From: Bacillus sp. DNRA2
GTDB taxonomy: Bacteria; Bacillota; Bacilli; Bacillales; Cytobacillaceae
Direction: 5' to 3'
Length of the DNA: 64,000 nt
NCBI RefSeq assembly: GCF_012843265.1
Contig: NZ_JABAIT010000002.1
Span: 124,001-188,000, forward strand
Position 1 is the first letter of the stretch, and the number at the start of each line of letters is the position of its first letter. Position numbers and translations under genes: made by a program. Below the pieces are notes generated by a model. That model searched no databases, was not told where the DNA came from, and saw only the letters and a program-made list of their open reading frames with translations. Shown piece by piece: positions 24,549-33,371 of the stretch.

Positions 24549-25517
24549 TTATTTCTTGATTTTATCTAAATTATTAAGCGCTGTGTCGATGTCTTCATCT
24601 GCTAACGGTGCAAAGCCAGTTTCCTTGGCAACAGCTTGAGCATTTTTCATTGTATATTTCGCATAATCTAGCACTTGTGGCTTATCTTTAGCATGTTGAA
24701 TGTTTAGGTAAGTGAATACTGGACGAGTGAATGGTGCATAATCACCATCTTCAGCAATTGTGTCAAGTGTTGGTGCTACAGGACCATTACCGAAGTCAAC
24801 TTTAACAGCTGTTAGTTTATCAGTGTTGCTTGCATAATAACCATAACCGAAGAATCCGATCGCATTTTTATCCTTTGAAACTAAATCCACTAATGTTGAA
24901 TAATCCTGTTGTAAATTAATGCCTTTTACTAAATCTTGCTCACCTAAAATTGTTTCATAAAAGAATTCATATGTGCCGTGGTTTTCGTTTGGTCCGTAAG
25001 TTTTAATAGGTTGTTTAGGGAAGTCAGGACGAACGTCAGACCAGTTTTTCTTACCTTTGCTATCTAAGAAAATATCAACAATTTCTTCTTTTGTTAACTT
25101 AGTTGCCCAATCATTATCTTTGTTAATAACAATCGTGATTCCATCTAAAGCTACTTTTAATTCTTGTACGTCCATTCCTAATTTTTCAGCTTCTGCTTTT
25201 TCTTCGTCTTTAATTGTGCGAGATGCATTATTAAAATCAGTACCATTTTCTACTAGGAACTTTTTGAAACCAGCTGAAGTACCAGCACGGCTAACTTCTA
25301 CAGACACGCCTTCTTGTTCATTTGTCATATAATTTTCTGCCATTTTAGCCATAAACGGATAAACCGTACCTGAACCGTCAATTACAACTTCGCCATCTAA
25401 TTCTGCTTTATTTTTATCTGCTTTTCCGTTTGCTGAATCTTTGCCCCCACATGCAGCTGTGAACATCATGATTGCCGCAATTAAAAGTAGTAGGCTCCAT
25501 TTTTTCGTGCTTTTCAT
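24549..25517 (-). CDS. pstS: phosphate-binding lipoprotein PstS
   Basis: A 322-residue substrate-binding protein for high-affinity phosphate uptake. A lipoprotein signal (LLLLIAAIMMFTAACGG, lipid on Cys about 23) anchors it outside the membrane. Phosphate-site motifs are visible: DGSGTVYPF, SRAGTSAGF and DFNNASRTI, and GPNENHGTYEFF. It is normally followed by pstC, pstA and pstB, but here the next DNA is a terminator and a convergent alcohol dehydrogenase, so the permease and ATPase must lie elsewhere or this is an extra copy. Pho boxes lie upstream. Start ATG after CTAGGGGG. Confidence 0.9.
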   Translation of the reverse strand: MKSTKKWSLLLLIAAIMMFTAACGGKDSANGKADKNKAELDGEVVIDGSGTVYPFMAKMAENYMTNEQEGVSVEVSRAGTSAGFKKFLVENGTDFNNASRTIKDEEKAEAEKLGMDVQELKVALDGITIVINKDNDWATKLTKEEIVDIFLDSKGKKNWSDVRPDFPKQPIKTYGPNENHGTYEFFYETILGEQDLVKGINLQQDYSTLVDLVSKDKNAIGFFGYGYYASNTDKLTAVKVDFGNGPVAPTLDTIAEDGDYAPFTRPVFTYLNIQHAKDKPQVLDYAKYTMKNAQAVAKETGFAPLADEDIDTALNNLDKIKK

Positions 25518-25602
25518 TTACTTGTTCCCCCTAGAGATTAGTTTGTCATTTGTTCTACAAGTTAAAATATACAAGCTTACTATTAATCTAGTTTGAATAA
25601 AT

Positions 25603-25640
25603 TGTAAATTTAAGTAAACGATTAATGGATTATTTGTAAA
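25603..25640 (-). promoter_or_regulatory. Pho boxes upstream of pstS
   Basis: On the minus strand TTTACA (25635-25640), TTTACT (25613-25618) and TTTACA (25603-25608) are spaced 22 and 10 bases apart, close to the 11-base periodicity of PhoP-binding TTAACA-type direct repeats. They lie about 90-120 bases before the start codon. Confidence 0.55.
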
Positions 25641-25777
25641 GGTTCTCTATCTCGCTGATCAATATGCCTAATATATGTACAATTTTTTCCCATAAATAGG
25701 CGTTTGTCTCTAACCATTTTTCACTTTCATCAATTTACTATAGTGTATAGACATTTTAAGAAAGGAGCGTATCACAA

Positions 25778-26134
25778 GTGCCCCCTAAACCTCCAAAACC
25801 ATCTTATAATGCAAATCACTCAAACCAGAACAAGCCTTTAAGAGTGATCCCATCTGTAAGGAGATTTTTTTTCATTTGTGAGGAAGACATCCAGCTTACC
25901 GAAGATCATTTTCTTCCAGCGAATAAGTTTGTAAGCGACCAAGGAAATTTGATAACTGGCTTTCCTTATCAGAAACAAAATGGCTATATCAATTTATATA
26001 TTAATGGTGTCATGCAGCAGAGTAGCATTTATTCTCTATCAACTAAAGGTTTAACAATCAAAAATGTTGGCGGTACTATTTATACCGCCACCCCTATTAT
26101 TATCGAAATAGTAGAATTCTTTTTTAAACGTTAA
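25778..26134 (+). CDS. DUF4183 protein, likely spore-surface component
   Basis: A 118-residue protein: a Pro-rich start (MPPKPPKPSYNANHSNQNK) then a single DUF4183-like beta domain (RRFFFICEEDIQLTEDHFLPANKFVSD ... GYINLYINGVMQQSSIYS ... TPIIIEIVEFF). DUF4183 proteins recur in exosporium and spore-coat clusters of Bacillus. It is a divergent homologue of the protein encoded at 26178-26561, facing it across a shared terminator. GTG start with AAAGGAGCG upstream. Function within the spore surface is unknown; location is inferred from family and neighbours. Confidence 0.7.
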   Translation: MPPKPPKPSYNANHSNQNKPLRVIPSVRRFFFICEEDIQLTEDHFLPANKFVSDQGNLITGFPYQKQNGYINLYINGVMQQSSIYSLSTKGLTIKNVGGTIYTATPIIIEIVEFFFKR

Positions 26135-26137
26135 GAT

Positions 26138-26165
26138 AAAACGGGTCTTAAATCTGACCCGTTTT
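26138..26165. terminator. bidirectional terminator between the two DUF4183 genes
   Basis: AAAACGGGTC and GACCCGTTTT arms around TTAAATCT, lying between convergent stop codons. Confidence 0.8.
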
Positions 26166-26177
26166 GGAGGTAATTCA

Positions 26178-26561
26178 TTAAGTTGTAACTGTATTTTGTG
26201 AATCTGGAGTGAAGTTAACGACCTCAAGAACAATCGGCGTGTTTAGTGGAATACCCTGACCAACTGCTGGAACAGCAATCTCAAGTGAACCAACTCCAGT
26301 AGCACCAGCGGTGTAAGTTGAAATACCAGACATCTGTAAGACAGCATTGACGTAAACATTGAAATAGCTATTGTTCAATTCAAGGTCAGGTAAAGAAACG
26401 ACATTGTTCCCATCATCCATTAGGAAATCAGCTGCATCAATCGTTAAAGTTGAACCAGCACCAACAGGCGCAAGCGTTGTATAGAAGAATCTTGTATCTG
26501 CAGGGCCTGCAGTCGTTGTTGTCGTAACACCTACGAATAGCTTCATTAATTGAAGTGCCAT
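26178..26561 (-). CDS. DUF4183 protein, spore surface
   Basis: A 127-residue protein that is a typical DUF4183 member: MALQLMKLFVGVTTTTTAGPADTRFFY at the start, TLTIDAADFLMDD in the middle, then NNSYFNVYVNAVLQMSGISTY and PIVLEVVNFTP. The domain is all-beta and probably packs into the exosporium or coat. It is richer in Thr and Gly than the neighbouring homologue at 25778-26134, and the pair may have arisen by duplication and inversion. The ATG at 26561 is six bases after GGGGGG; the TTG six codons earlier overlaps that site. Confidence 0.8.
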   Translation of the reverse strand: MALQLMKLFVGVTTTTTAGPADTRFFYTTLAPVGAGSTLTIDAADFLMDDGNNVVSLPDLELNNSYFNVYVNAVLQMSGISTYTAGATGVGSLEIAVPAVGQGIPLNTPIVLEVVNFTPDSQNTVTT

Positions 26562-26679
26562 GTAAATCCCCCCTTTCAAACGAATCTGTTATAGTTTATT
26601 CATCATCGTTTCTAGTGCTTGGACTAATATTCGTAATCCGTAATTTTCTCTCGAAATTTACTAGAGTTTAAATGTTTCC

Positions 26680-27120
26680 TTACGCTAAACGAATGATGGT
26701 GAGTGCTGCCCCAGTTGCGCCACCGCCAATTAATGTAACAGATCCAAGCAATCCAAACAGCTGCAGTGTAATCGTATCCCCAGCGTTAAGAGGTACAATC
26801 ATACTATTGTTAAACACTGCGAGACTAAGAACCGGGTCAATAATTGAGCCTGGAATCGGTGTAGCGCCGTTAAGTATTATCCTAGTATTTACCAACAAGG
26901 CCGTAGTAGTATTTACTTGGTATGAAATTAAATATCGACCCGTCATTGGCACTGTAAATGTGTCATTAGCACCATTGACAGTAAAACTACTTAAATTTTG
27001 ATTATTTGCAAGTGGGATATTAGTTCCGCCTAAAATCGTCGCAATCGTCGGACCTGTTGTATTAGATGCATACATCGAGTCTTCAGTTGCATCAACAGCC
27101 TTTTGCAAATCTAGACTCAT
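26680..27120 (-). CDS. BclA C-terminal-like exosporium protein without collagen repeats
   Basis: A 146-residue protein equivalent to the globular C-terminal domain of BclA-type exosporium glycoproteins (a C1q/TNF-like jelly roll that trimerises). Visible features: SMYASNTTGPTIATILGGTNIPL, a core NDTFTVPMTGRYLISYQVNT, the strand RIILNGATPIPGS and the hydrophobic end GGGATGAALTIIRLA. The GXX collagen-like region and the exosporium-targeting leader of BclA are both missing; instead there is a short helical lead (LQKAVDATEDSM). It could attach to the spore through other proteins. Start ATG after AAAGGAGGG. Between a 39-codon Cys-rich gene upstream and a DUF4183 gene downstream. Confidence 0.7.
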   Translation of the reverse strand: MSLDLQKAVDATEDSMYASNTTGPTIATILGGTNIPLANNQNLSSFTVNGANDTFTVPMTGRYLISYQVNTTTALLVNTRIILNGATPIPGSIIDPVLSLAVFNNSMIVPLNAGDTITLQLFGLLGSVTLIGGGATGAALTIIRLA

Positions 27121-27150
27121 CAGAAAGCCCTCCTTTTTTAATAAACTTCA

Positions 27151-27185
27151 AATGGGGTAGTTTCCATATCGGAAACTACCCCATT
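27151..27185. terminator. strong hairpin between the Cys-rich gene and the BclA-like gene
   Basis: AATGGGGTAGTTTCC and GGAAACTACCCCATT arms around ATATC. The T tail is better on the plus strand, but no plus-strand gene ends here; on the minus strand it lies between two genes and may only partly terminate. Confidence 0.6.
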
Positions 27186-27213
27186 TTTATCCAGTTTTTT
27201 CAAATAATATTAT

Positions 27214-27333
27214 TTACTCTTCAGTTGGTTCTTCGCCGTATGCTTCATACGTCCTTTCGCGACAGTCCCAACACTCACAGCGATTTCGCTCCATTCTACA
27301 GAGTTCAGTTCCACAGGAAATACATCTTTCCAT
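27214..27333 (-). CDS. 39-residue cysteine-rich protein
   Basis: A very short gene of 39 codons: it begins MERCISCGTELC, continues RMERNRCECWDCRERTY and ends in an acidic tail (EPTEE). Six cysteines fall in the pattern C-x2-C-x4-C-x6-C-x-C-x2-C within 21 residues, suited to bind zinc or form disulfides. AAAGGGGG lies a good distance before the ATG, and the reading frame ends cleanly before the strong hairpin at 27151-27185. It sits in the spore-surface cluster, so a structural or cross-linking role there is possible. No family is recognised; the strong binding site is the main evidence that it is real. Confidence 0.6.
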   Translation of the reverse strand: MERCISCGTELCRMERNRCECWDCRERTYEAYGEEPTEE

Positions 27334-27476
27334 GATCAATTCCCCCTTTTCTATTTACAAAAGTTTATTGATCTCTTACATTAATATGCCTGTGGAGATG
27401 GAAACATTCCTAGGGGTATACCATTTTACGGAAATTTAGTTTTTTATTGCCAACAATGGACTAATGGACAAGAAAA

Positions 27477-27501
27477 CAGGAGTCACATGACGCGACTCCT
27501 G
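27477..27501 (-). terminator. terminator of pepF
   Basis: CAGGAGTCGC and GACTCCTG arms followed by TTTTCTTG on the minus strand, 20 bases after the stop codon. Confidence 0.7.
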
Positions 27502-27520
27502 CTGGATGATGATGTTTCGT

Positions 27521-29323
27521 TTAGTTTTCGCTGATTAAGCGAGTAAATTCTATTACGTCTTTTTCCATTAACTGTATTCCCGCTTCCCAAAATGCCGTGG
27601 TAGTTAAGTCGACATTTAAGTGGTTCATGGCAAGCTCTTCTACCTTCATTGAGCCTGTATCGCGCAATAAGGCAATATATTTTTCCTCGAAGCCTTCTGG
27701 ATTTTTCAAAAATTCCGCATAGATTCCCAAGCTGAACAAATAGCCAAAGGTATATGGGAAATTGTAAAACGGAATATCATCAATAAAGAAATGAAGTTTA
27801 CTGCACCAGAAATGCGGGTGGTAGGTTGATAAGCTATCACCATAGGCTTCTTTCTGGGCGTTAACCATAAGTTCGTTCAATCGTTGCTGGGATACGATTC
27901 CATTCGTACGTTCTTCATAATAGTTATTTTCAAAAATAAAACGGGCATGAATATTCAAGAACATCGCTGTTGCGTTCCCTAATTTTGCATCAAGCAGGGA
28001 AATCTTCTCTTCCTTCGATTTGGCATTGGCCACGGTCGCATTGCCGATAATCGTTTCAGCAAAAGTACTCGCTGTTTCCGCAACATTCATTGCATAGCGG
28101 CGATTCAGTGCCGGCAAATCTCGCATCACATAGCTATGAAACGCATGCCCCAATTCGTGTGCAAGTGTGCTCGTATCCGACGGAGAACCAGTGAAGGTCA
28201 TAAAAATCCGCGATTCCTCCGCTTCCGGAAGACTGGTACAATATCCGCCTGGGCGCTTATTCGGACGATCCTCCGCCTCCACCCATCGATTGGTCAGGGC
28301 ATGTTTAGCGAAAGCTGAAATCTGCTCACCAAAGCTAGCAAAATTTTCGACGATGAAATCACATGCTTCATCGTATGTGAAGCGCAGTGGTTTAAAATCA
28401 CCTAATGCAACCGGAGCATCGACGTCCTGCCAGCCTAATTTTTCCATTCCTAAGATTTTGGCCTTTTGATTAAGGAAATCTATGAAAGGTTGTTTATTTT
28501 GCGCGACGGCAGTCCACATCGCATCAAGCGTTTCTTTGGACATTCGGTTATATTCTAACGGCTCATCCAAAAAGTGCTCACGGTCATGTGCTTTTTGTAG
28601 GGTTATTCGGTACCCGTCTAAATGATTTAAAGTATCGGCGAAAATCGGAGCATATTTGCTCCAGGCCGCTTCCCAATTTTCAAATAATTGCTGGCGCACC
28701 TCAGGATCTGGGTCTGCATACATTCGATTCATCGCTTGACCAACGGAATACTCTGTTGTTTTTCCTTGTTTATCTGTGAATGGAATGGTCATGATTGATA
28801 CAACGGTATCGTATAAATGGCTCCAAGCGGTGATTCCATCCTTACTTAGGTCGGTGATCAATTTTTCTTCTGCTTCTGATAACAATCGCTTGCCTTGATC
28901 GCGAATTTCGGATAAGGCAAAGGAAATTTGCTTTAATTGTGGGGCTTCCAAGAGCTCTGGCCAAGCTTCATCGGGAATCGCTACCAGCTTTTTCGTGAAA
29001 ATCGTTGAGAGATTTTCAATTTGGCTGCCTAAGTCGATGACTTGTCCCTTTACGACATTGGCATGTTCATCATTTGTATGGGCATCGTGATACATATGGA
29101 CGAAAGTCCCCGCCTGGCCAAGACCTTTGCTGATTTCCTCTTGCTTGTCTAATATCGCTAGTAACGGTGCTGCGGTTTGGTCTTCGCTGAAATCCCAGGC
29201 ATGGATTAAATTCTGTAAGGATTGAATTTCCGTTTGGATTTGCTGCAATTTTGTTTGTAATTGAGGCGATTTTGTCCCACCAGGGAAAATCGCGTCTAAA
29301 TCCCAAGTATCAGTATATTTCAT
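27521..29323 (-). CDS. pepF: oligoendopeptidase F (peptidase family M3)
   Basis: A 600-residue cytoplasmic zinc metallopeptidase that cuts peptides of roughly 7-17 residues. The zinc motif is HELGHAFH (about residues 389-396), with the third ligand Glu in NVAETASTFAE about 25 residues later. The N-terminal helical M3 domain (RDQGKRLLSEAEEKLI and so on) and the conserved C-terminal block FIDDIPFYNFPYTFGYLFSLGIY are present, and the length is normal for PepF. The role is turnover of peptides, including signalling peptides; over-expression of PepF blocks sporulation in B. subtilis. Monocistronic. Confidence 0.9.
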   Translation of the reverse strand: MKYTDTWDLDAIFPGGTKSPQLQTKLQQIQTEIQSLQNLIHAWDFSEDQTAAPLLAILDKQEEISKGLGQAGTFVHMYHDAHTNDEHANVVKGQVIDLGSQIENLSTIFTKKLVAIPDEAWPELLEAPQLKQISFALSEIRDQGKRLLSEAEEKLITDLSKDGITAWSHLYDTVVSIMTIPFTDKQGKTTEYSVGQAMNRMYADPDPEVRQQLFENWEAAWSKYAPIFADTLNHLDGYRITLQKAHDREHFLDEPLEYNRMSKETLDAMWTAVAQNKQPFIDFLNQKAKILGMEKLGWQDVDAPVALGDFKPLRFTYDEACDFIVENFASFGEQISAFAKHALTNRWVEAEDRPNKRPGGYCTSLPEAEESRIFMTFTGSPSDTSTLAHELGHAFHSYVMRDLPALNRRYAMNVAETASTFAETIIGNATVANAKSKEEKISLLDAKLGNATAMFLNIHARFIFENNYYEERTNGIVSQQRLNELMVNAQKEAYGDSLSTYHPHFWCSKLHFFIDDIPFYNFPYTFGYLFSLGIYAEFLKNPEGFEEKYIALLRDTGSMKVEELAMNHLNVDLTTTAFWEAGIQLMEKDVIEFTRLISEN

Positions 29324-29429
29324 TTAGCACACTCCTTATTTTGACTGAATTGGATGGAAAATGAAGCTAATACTTTTTATTATACTGCATTGGTGCTGTA
29401 AATTTCATTTGGTGAGGTTGATGTAGGTG

Positions 29430-29831
29430 TCAATCATGTAAATATTGCTTCAAATGCTCTAGCATTTGCGTATTTAATGGTTCGCTTTTTTGGCTAGTAA
29501 AATCAAACGCAACTAAGACCACTTCGCCGGTTGCGATGACCACTTCAGTTGTTTGGTCGACAATCTTATGTTTTAACGTGACACTGGAGTTGCCAAGCCT
29601 ACTCACCCATGTTTTCACGATAAGATTTTGATTCACATATGCTTGGCTAACATAGTCGCAGTGGGCAGAAGCAACGACGAAATTCCAGTCTTCTATGTTT
29701 TTAAACCTACCAGTGTCGATAAAGAAATCGACGCGGGCTTGTTCAAGATAAATGAAATAACTTACATTATTGACATGACCAAAGTCATCCGTTTCACAAT
29801 ATCTCGTTTTGATATATGTATTGTGTTCCAT
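29430..29831 (-). CDS. acyl-CoA thioesterase, 4HBT hot-dog family
   Basis: A 133-residue single hot-dog domain. The catalytic region TRYCETDDFGHVNNVSYFIYLEQARVDFF is the 4-hydroxybenzoyl-CoA thioesterase type, with the Asp (TD) expected to act as nucleophile or base and the HVNN turn at the helix start. It should hydrolyse acyl-CoAs; the chain length is unknown. It sits next to the fad genes on the same strand but is separated from them by the terminator at 29865-29893, so co-transcription is limited. It may release CoA when beta-oxidation intermediates build up (inference). Confidence 0.8.
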   Translation of the reverse strand: MEHNTYIKTRYCETDDFGHVNNVSYFIYLEQARVDFFIDTGRFKNIEDWNFVVASAHCDYVSQAYVNQNLIVKTWVSRLGNSSVTLKHKIVDQTTEVVIATGEVVLVAFDFTSQKSEPLNTQMLEHLKQYLHD

Positions 29832-29864
29832 TGCTTCCCCTTCTTTCTTTTAAAAATAGTAAAC

Positions 29865-29893
29865 AAATGGCTTGAACTTAGCTCAAGCCATTT
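29865..29893 (-). terminator. terminator at the end of the fad operon
   Basis: AAATGGCTTGA and TCAAGCCATTT arms around a seven-base loop, beyond the stop codon of the acyl-CoA ligase gene. Confidence 0.7.
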
Positions 29894-29956
29894 GTCGTTT
29901 ATCTATTAGTCTATCACCCTGGCTCAACATACAGCCATGAACCAAAAGTTTCATAT

Positions 29957-31456
29957 TTAGCTTTGTAACATTCGGCGAAGGATTTTTCCGGTTGTATTTT
30001 TCGGCAATTCATCGACAAACACAATCGATTTGGGGATTTTATACTTTGCAATTTTACCGCTACAGTAATCAATCAAATCAGCTTCAGTCAATGACACCCC
30101 TTCACAAACGACAAATGCTTTAACGGCTTCCCCATATTCTGGATCAGGGACACCGATGACGGCCGTTTCAACAATTGCTGGGTGTTCATAGAGAACTTCT
30201 TCGACCTCGCGCGGATAGACATTATATCCACCAACTAGAATCATATCCTTCTTGCGATCCACAATATACAGGTAACCGTCTTCATCCATTCTCGCCATAT
30301 CACCAGTGTAGAGCCAGCCGTCACGCAAAGCGATTTCGGTAGCCTCAGGCATTCCTAAGTAGCCTTTCATCACGTTCGGCCCTTGAACAATCAGCTCGCC
30401 GATTTCACCGCGTGGCACTTCCTGACCATATGGGTCGACAACTTTGTTGGTGACGTACGGAATATCAATCCCGATTGAGCCAGGCTTACGAACACCATGA
30501 ATCGGATTAAACGCCGTCACAGGTGATGCCTCAGATAAACCATAGCCTTCCATAATTTTCACCTGATACTTTTGCTCGAATTTATGCAGCAAAGCGACTG
30601 GCAGCGGTGCACCACCTGAGACACAGCTACGAATGGATTGAAAATCCTCAAGTGTTGCATTCGGAACTTGAAGCAGGAAATTGTACATCGTTGGTACACC
30701 GACGAAAATCGTTGCTTGTTGTTCCTTAATGGTTTTGACTACTTCAGTCGGGCTGAATTTTGGCATAAGCACCATGGTTGCACTGCAGGTAATCGTTGCA
30801 TTCATGCAAACCGTCATGCAAAACACGTGAAAGATTGGCAACACCGTTATAATTCGATCCTCATGGGTCAACTCAAACAATTTCGTACAGGCTTGGGCGT
30901 TCGACCCCATATTCAAGTGAGTCAGCATCGCTCCTTTAGGATCTCCTGTCGTCCCTGAAGTATAAAGAATAACCGCCAGATCATCCTTTTCGATTACAGG
31001 GCTGATAAAATTAAGATTGGCAATGCGGACAAATTGGTCAAAATTCCATTCCGAATCAAGCTGATCGGTATACACGACGAGCCCCAGGTGATTCAATTTC
31101 TGCTTTAACGCAGACAGTACGAGTTGTAGTTGGGGAATAGAGATTACCGCTTTCGCTTCACTATTCACCAAAATATACTCGATCTCTCGCGGACTAAAAA
31201 TCGGATTAATTGGTACGGCAGCAGCTCCTGACCTTAGAATTCCGTAGTAAGCAATGACAAAATGCGGCGTATTTCCAAGCAATAAAGCAACGGCGTCCCC
31301 TTTACCGATACCTTCTTTAGCCAGCGCCGCAGCAAATCGATCAACTAAGAAGTCTAATTCGGCATACGTGGTGCTCTGATCCATAAATTGATACACAATT
31401 CGATCTGGGAAACCATTTGCTATCCTTTTTAAATTCTCGCTTAAGTTCCAGCTCAA
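29957..31456 (-). CDS. fadD: long-chain fatty acid--CoA ligase
   Basis: A 499-residue AMP-forming ligase that activates fatty acids to acyl-CoA using ATP. The P-loop-like motif LYTSGTTGDPKGAM, the GYGLSEASP motif, GWLYTGDMARMDEDGYLYIVDRKKD and the C-terminal catalytic lysine in PKNTTGKILRRML are all intact. It is the last gene of a four-gene unit beginning with fadN; in B. subtilis the fadNAE operon has no ligase gene, so this arrangement puts activation and oxidation together. Starts at TTG behind GGAGG. Acyl-chain specificity cannot be seen. At 499 residues it is shorter than the 560-residue LcfA-type ligases. Confidence 0.88.
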   Translation of the reverse strand: MSWNLSENLKRIANGFPDRIVYQFMDQSTTYAELDFLVDRFAAALAKEGIGKGDAVALLLGNTPHFVIAYYGILRSGAAAVPINPIFSPREIEYILVNSEAKAVISIPQLQLVLSALKQKLNHLGLVVYTDQLDSEWNFDQFVRIANLNFISPVIEKDDLAVILYTSGTTGDPKGAMLTHLNMGSNAQACTKLFELTHEDRIITVLPIFHVFCMTVCMNATITCSATMVLMPKFSPTEVVKTIKEQQATIFVGVPTMYNFLLQVPNATLEDFQSIRSCVSGGAPLPVALLHKFEQKYQVKIMEGYGLSEASPVTAFNPIHGVRKPGSIGIDIPYVTNKVVDPYGQEVPRGEIGELIVQGPNVMKGYLGMPEATEIALRDGWLYTGDMARMDEDGYLYIVDRKKDMILVGGYNVYPREVEEVLYEHPAIVETAVIGVPDPEYGEAVKAFVVCEGVSLTEADLIDYCSGKIAKYKIPKSIVFVDELPKNTTGKILRRMLQS

Positions 31457-31528
31457 GTGCCCTGCCTCCTATCAGAATGATAAATTATATTAGTGAATCT
31501 CTTAATCTTTCAGCCACAGATGATGAAA

Positions 31529-33310
31529 CTAGGCAAGATATTTTTCGGCTTCGATAATATGTGAAGCAATATCACGTTTTAAGGAAATCGTATTACTAGG
31601 CGTAAAGCGGGTTAGTTTTTTCAAAATCGACAATTGCATGCTGAGCATTTCGTCCGTTTCGATTGCGGCTAATGTTGACTTTGTCTTTTCCTCAATCGTG
31701 TTAAACGCTTCTTGGCAGTAGACTTGGGTCATCTTTAATTTATGTTGCGCTTTGGCTAGTCCTTCTGTCTCGATCGATTTTTTCGTCCTTAAAATTGCAC
31801 TTTCTATGGCGAAAATTTCAATGATCATATCAGCAAGTGCCTCAAGCACTTCCTGTTCACGCTCTAACTTTTGCTGATATTTCATCACAGCGCTACCACC
31901 GACCATCAAGAATATTTTCTTGGCAGCTTGTAACATTGCTGATTCTTTCGCTAACATTTCGTCATCGACGATGGTTGGCATATAAGCGATTAACTCTTTT
32001 TGAAGCTTTTGCGCTTCTTGTAATAGTGGCAGTTCACCTTTCATCGCTTTCTTTAAAAGTGTTCCCGGAATTAGCAGGCGATTGATTTCATTGGTTCCTT
32101 CGAAAATCCGGTTAATTCTAGAATCACGGTAGATTCGTTCGATTGGATATTCCTGTGTAAATCCATAGCCACCATGAATTTGCAAACCTTCATCCGCGAC
32201 AAAATCAAGACATTCTGAGCCAAATACTTTGTTAATGGAGCATTCTATCGCATATTCCTCAACCGCTTTGGCAATCTCCCGCCCATAAGTCGGTGAATTT
32301 TTATCAATCGCCTCCATCGCTTGATCAATCAGTCCTGTCGTGCGGTAAACTAGGCTTTCTGCGACATACGTACGAATTGCCATCTCCGCAATTTTCTTCT
32401 GAATGAGCGGGAAATTAGTAAGCGACTTGCCAAATTGCTGACGATTCCTGCCATATTTGACTGCGAGTTCTAGCCCCCACTTCGAAGAACCAACCGTTCC
32501 AACTGCCAGCTTGTACCGGCCAATATTTAAAATATTAAACGCAATTACATGACCTCTACCCACTTCACCCAAAACATTTTCGACAGGTACCTGGCACCCT
32601 TCTAAAATGAGGGTTCGGGTTGAGGAGCCTTTGATGCCCATTTTCTTTTCTTCCACACCAGTTGACACACCTAGGTATCCTTTTTCAACGATAAACGCGG
32701 TGAATTTTTCACCGTCAACTTTCGCGTAGACTATAAATACATCAGCAAAGCCGGCGTTTGTAATAAACTGCTTTGTTCCGTTTAGAACATAATGCGACCC
32801 TTCCTCATTTAAGACTGCAGTCGTTTTCGCACCTAAGGCATCTGAGCCAGAAGCTGGTTCAGTCAAACAATAGGCAGCAAGCTTCTCGCCAGTAGCAAGG
32901 CTTGGTAGATATTTATGCTTCTGCTCTTCGTTTCCAAACAGGACAATCGGGAGACTACCGATACCGACATGAGCGCCATGGCTTAATGCGAACGAAGAGC
33001 CTCTTACCATATTTTCAGTAATCATTGATGAACTAACTTTATCAAGACCTGTGCCGCCATAAGCCTCGGGGACGTCAGCTCCAAGCAGGCCAAGCTCTCC
33101 AGCTTGCTTTAGGAGGCGAACTGTCAGGTCAAGGTTTTGCTTTTCAATTTCTTCATCATGCGGAAAAACTTCGCCTTCGATAAAGTCAGCTGTCATTTTC
33201 GCAATCATTTTGTGCTCATCTGAAAGGTCCTCAGGTGTGAAAATGGTTTCTGGCTTTGTTTCACCTAGTAAAAAGCTACCACCGCGAATGAATTCTTGTT
33301 TAACAGTCAT
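31529..33310 (-). CDS. fadE: acyl-CoA dehydrogenase FadE
   Basis: A 593-residue FAD enzyme that makes the first double bond in acyl-CoA during beta-oxidation. Motifs include AAYCLTEPASGSDALGAKT, FVIYAKV, KKMGIKGSSTRTL, the substrate-binding RQQFGKSLTNFPLIQ and the flavin-binding IHGGYGFTQEYPIERIYRDSRINRIFEGTNEI block with the catalytic glutamate position. A C-terminal extension of about 200 residues, as in B. subtilis FadE (YusJ, 594 residues), follows the dehydrogenase core. The ATG at 33310 has GGAGG eight bases upstream; the reading five codons longer passes through it. Third gene of fadN-fadA-fadE-fadD. Confidence 0.92.
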   Translation of the reverse strand: MTVKQEFIRGGSFLLGETKPETIFTPEDLSDEHKMIAKMTADFIEGEVFPHDEEIEKQNLDLTVRLLKQAGELGLLGADVPEAYGGTGLDKVSSSMITENMVRGSSFALSHGAHVGIGSLPIVLFGNEEQKHKYLPSLATGEKLAAYCLTEPASGSDALGAKTTAVLNEEGSHYVLNGTKQFITNAGFADVFIVYAKVDGEKFTAFIVEKGYLGVSTGVEEKKMGIKGSSTRTLILEGCQVPVENVLGEVGRGHVIAFNILNIGRYKLAVGTVGSSKWGLELAVKYGRNRQQFGKSLTNFPLIQKKIAEMAIRTYVAESLVYRTTGLIDQAMEAIDKNSPTYGREIAKAVEEYAIECSINKVFGSECLDFVADEGLQIHGGYGFTQEYPIERIYRDSRINRIFEGTNEINRLLIPGTLLKKAMKGELPLLQEAQKLQKELIAYMPTIVDDEMLAKESAMLQAAKKIFLMVGGSAVMKYQQKLEREQEVLEALADMIIEIFAIESAILRTKKSIETEGLAKAQHKLKMTQVYCQEAFNTIEEKTKSTLAAIETDEMLSMQLSILKKLTRFTPSNTISLKRDIASHIIEAEKYLA

Positions 33311-33371
33311 ATTCAGTTCCTCCATTTTTTTATTTTTTTAAACAAAACTTATCTTTCTATCAAAAGTAGAA

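Noticed and set aside
26580-26680. Sigma-K promoter (AC ... CATANNNTA) upstream of the DUF4183 gene, and similar ones at 25740 and 27390
   Set aside because: The best matches miss the C of CATA or have wrong spacing (13 instead of about 16 bases); not strong enough to annotate.
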